From NCBI GenBank assembly GCA_018303515.1, contig JAGVXZ010000031.1, forward strand, positions 1 to 14,865: 14,865 nt of DNA, in the 5' to 3' direction. The stretch is from Candidatus Woesearchaeota archaeon (GTDB lineage: Archaea > Nanobdellota > Nanobdellia > SCGC-AAA011-G17 > GW2011-AR18). This document shows positions 13,408 to 14,865 of this stretch, in pieces. Within the stretch, counting starts at the first letter, position 1; the number at the start of each line of letters is the position of its first letter. Made by a program: the position numbers and the translations under genes. The notes beneath the pieces are model-generated. The model ran no database searches. It saw only the letters and a program-made list of their open reading frames with translations, and was not told the DNA's origin.

Positions 13408-14865
13408 ATGAATATTCAAAATCTAGTTGATTCTTTAAACAGGTTAGAAATTCAAATTTTTCCACAAATTAAAGAAAATATTTCATTAAAAGAATTAGCC
13501 AAAAAAACAAATTTACAGGAAGTGCAAGTAGATAAAGCACTACAAGATTTAGAAAATAAAAATTTAATAATTATAAATAAGCTTGAGACTAAATTAATAA
13601 AAAAAGGGGAATTAAATTATGATAAATTACCAGAAAGAACATTTTTAGAAAAGATAAAAGATAAACAATTATCATTACAAGAAATTCAAAAGCAATCAAA
13701 ACTCTCACAACAGGAGATTAATGCCTCTTTGGGATTACTAAGAAAAAATAATTTAATAGAAACAATAAACGAGAAAATACTTCAAATTAGAATCACAGAA
13801 CAAGGAAAAAATTATTTAAATAAAGAATCTCCTGAAGAACAATTCTTAAAACAACTTCCAATAGAAGAAGGTAAAATAAAAGATAAACAAATATATGAAA
13901 ATCTAAAAAAACGTTCTGGACTAATACAAATAGAAATAAAAAAAGAGCTATTTATCCAATTAACAGAACAAGGTAAACAATTATCAAAAATAAAACTAGA
14001 GTCAAATACTATTGATAATTTAACCAAAGAAATAATACAAGTTGAATGGAAAAATAAGAAATTCAGACCTTATGATATTAATGTTAAAGTTCCAAGATTA
14101 AACAGATCTAAAAGACATTTTGTTGATCAAGCAATAAAAAAAATAAAAAGAATTTGGTTGGATTTAGGTTTTGAAGAAATATATGGTGATCATGTTCATA
14201 CGGCCTTCTGGGATATGGATGCATTATTTGTTCCACAAGACCATCCAGCAAGAGAAATGCAAGATACATTTTATTTAGAACATAAAGGAGACCTGCCTAA
14301 AATTTACAAAAAAATAAAAGAAGCACATGAAAAAGGCGGTGATACAGGAAGTACAGGTTATAAATACAAATGGTCAGAAGAAGAAGCATCCAAAGTATTA
14401 CTAAGAACACATACAACAGTCTTGTCAGCAATTGAAATAGCAAAACTAAAAAAAGAAGATTTACCAAAGAAATTTTTCTCTGTAAATAAAGTATACAGAA
14501 ATGAAGCATTGGATTGGAAGCATTTATTTGAGTTTTATCAAGTTGAGGGTATTGTAATAGATCCTAATGCAAACTTCAGACATTTACTAGGATATTTAAA
14601 AAATTATTATAATAAATTAGGATATGAAAAAGTAAGAGTTAGACCCGCACATTTTCCATATACTGAACCTTCAGTTGAGGTAGAAGTATATCATCCAATA
14701 AAAAAACAATGGGTTGAACTAGGTGGTGCAGGAATATTTAGGCCTGAGGTAGTTGAACCATTACTAGGATTTGAATGTCCTGTGCTGGCATGGGGTCAGG
14801 GATTTGAGAGAGGAATTGCAGAAATATTAAAAATAACTGACATAAGAGAGATTTACAATAATGAT
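13408..14865 (+). CDS. pheS: Phenylalanine--tRNA ligase alpha subunit, archaeal type (3' end cut by window)
   Basis: 486 codons are visible without a stop. The last residues (KITDIREIYNND) match the end of archaeal PheS, which usually finishes a few residues later, so the gene is nearly complete. Residues 1-200 carry DNA-binding-like winged-helix repeats (ISLKELAKKTNLQEVQVDKA at about 26-45; LSLQEIQKQSKLSQQEINAS at about 88-107), as in archaeal and eukaryotic PheRS alpha. The class II catalytic core follows: motif 2 around VNKVYRNEALDWKHLFEFYQ (about 357-376) and motif 3 in VLAWGQGFERG (about 458-468), with HFPYTEPSVEVEVY for Phe recognition. It pairs with a beta subunit (PheT), probably encoded just beyond the window. 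The start follows a TATA box 26 nt upstream. Confidence 0.93.
   Translation, partial: MNIQNLVDSLNRLEIQIFPQIKENISLKELAKKTNLQEVQVDKALQDLENKNLIIINKLETKLIKKGELNYDKLPERTFLEKIKDKQLSLQEIQKQSKLSQQEINASLGLLRKNNLIETINEKILQIRITEQGKNYLNKESPEEQFLKQLPIEEGKIKDKQIYENLKKRSGLIQIEIKKELFIQLTEQGKQLSKIKLESNTIDNLTKEIIQVEWKNKKFRPYDINVKVPRLNRSKRHFVDQAIKKIKRIWLDLGFEEIYGDHVHTAFWDMDALFVPQDHPAREMQDTFYLEHKGDLPKIYKKIKEAHEKGGDTGSTGYKYKWSEEEASKVLLRTHTTVLSAIEIAKLKKEDLPKKFFSVNKVYRNEALDWKHLFEFYQVEGIVIDPNANFRHLLGYLKNYYNKLGYEKVRVRPAHFPYTEPSVEVEVYHPIKKQWVELGGAGIFRPEVVEPLLGFECPVLAWGQGFERGIAEILKITDIREIYNND

Noticed and set aside
13812..14509. Two minus-strand frames (13812-14027, 14297-14509)
   Set aside because: Both lie antisense within pheS, whose frame is open through the whole region with all family motifs.
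1..14865. CRISPR arrays, tRNA genes, insertion sequences, att sites
   Set aside because: No regularly spaced repeats, no cloverleaf-compatible segment, no transposase or integrase frame, and no terminal inverted repeats were found by eye.

Overview
The window is AT-rich (roughly 30% GC by eye) and reads as an archaeal chromosome fragment. TATA-like boxes sit about 26 nt upstream of most first genes, which implies leaderless transcripts. There is an archaeal/eukaryotic-type TrpRS, an archaeal-type PheRS alpha subunit with N-terminal winged-helix repeats, and a TrmB-family regulator. The tight packing, small hypothetical proteins and a bacterial-type TyrRS would fit a DPANN-like archaeon (Woesearchaeota/Pacearchaeota-like), but that placement is inference. 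No tRNA, rRNA, CRISPR array or recognisable mobile element was found.

Region 1-7741 is all on the minus strand. Reading in the direction of transcription, it starts with a group II PLP-dependent amino acid decarboxylase, broken into two frames by what looks like one extra base. This overlaps a bacterial-type TyrRS, which overlaps a Methyltransf_32-like protein. After a 207-nt gap come a succinylglutamate desuccinylase/aspartoacylase-family hydrolase and a GCS2-family carboxylate-amine ligase, joined by an ATGA overlap. Next is a eukaryotic-like Ser/Thr protein kinase under its own promoter, then the first 48 codons of a tandem paralogue of that kinase, cut by the window edge. Both kinase genes carry an identical 25-bp promoter segment at the same distance from their start codons.

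Region 7742-13324 holds single genes or pairs with short spacers: a four-helix membrane protein (minus); an MFS transporter (plus); a CpG-richer spacer of unknown role; a HIT-family hydrolase (plus); a spacer with a possible decayed minus-strand reading frame; TrpRS (plus), overlapping tail-to-tail with a 115-aa unknown protein (minus); and, divergent from that, a TrmB-family regulator followed directly by a TTG-initiated 139-aa unknown protein. The archaeal PheRS alpha gene starts at 13408 and runs off the window end.

Two themes stand out. First, the synthetases for all three aromatic amino acids (Tyr, Trp, Phe) lie within about 10 kb, together with a decarboxylase of a family that includes tyrosine decarboxylases. 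Second, the decarboxylase-TyrRS-methyltransferase-hydrolase-ligase series could be a route that makes an amine, conjugates it through an amide bond and cleaves the conjugate. This pathway idea is inference from family membership and gene order; no substrate can be read from the sequence.
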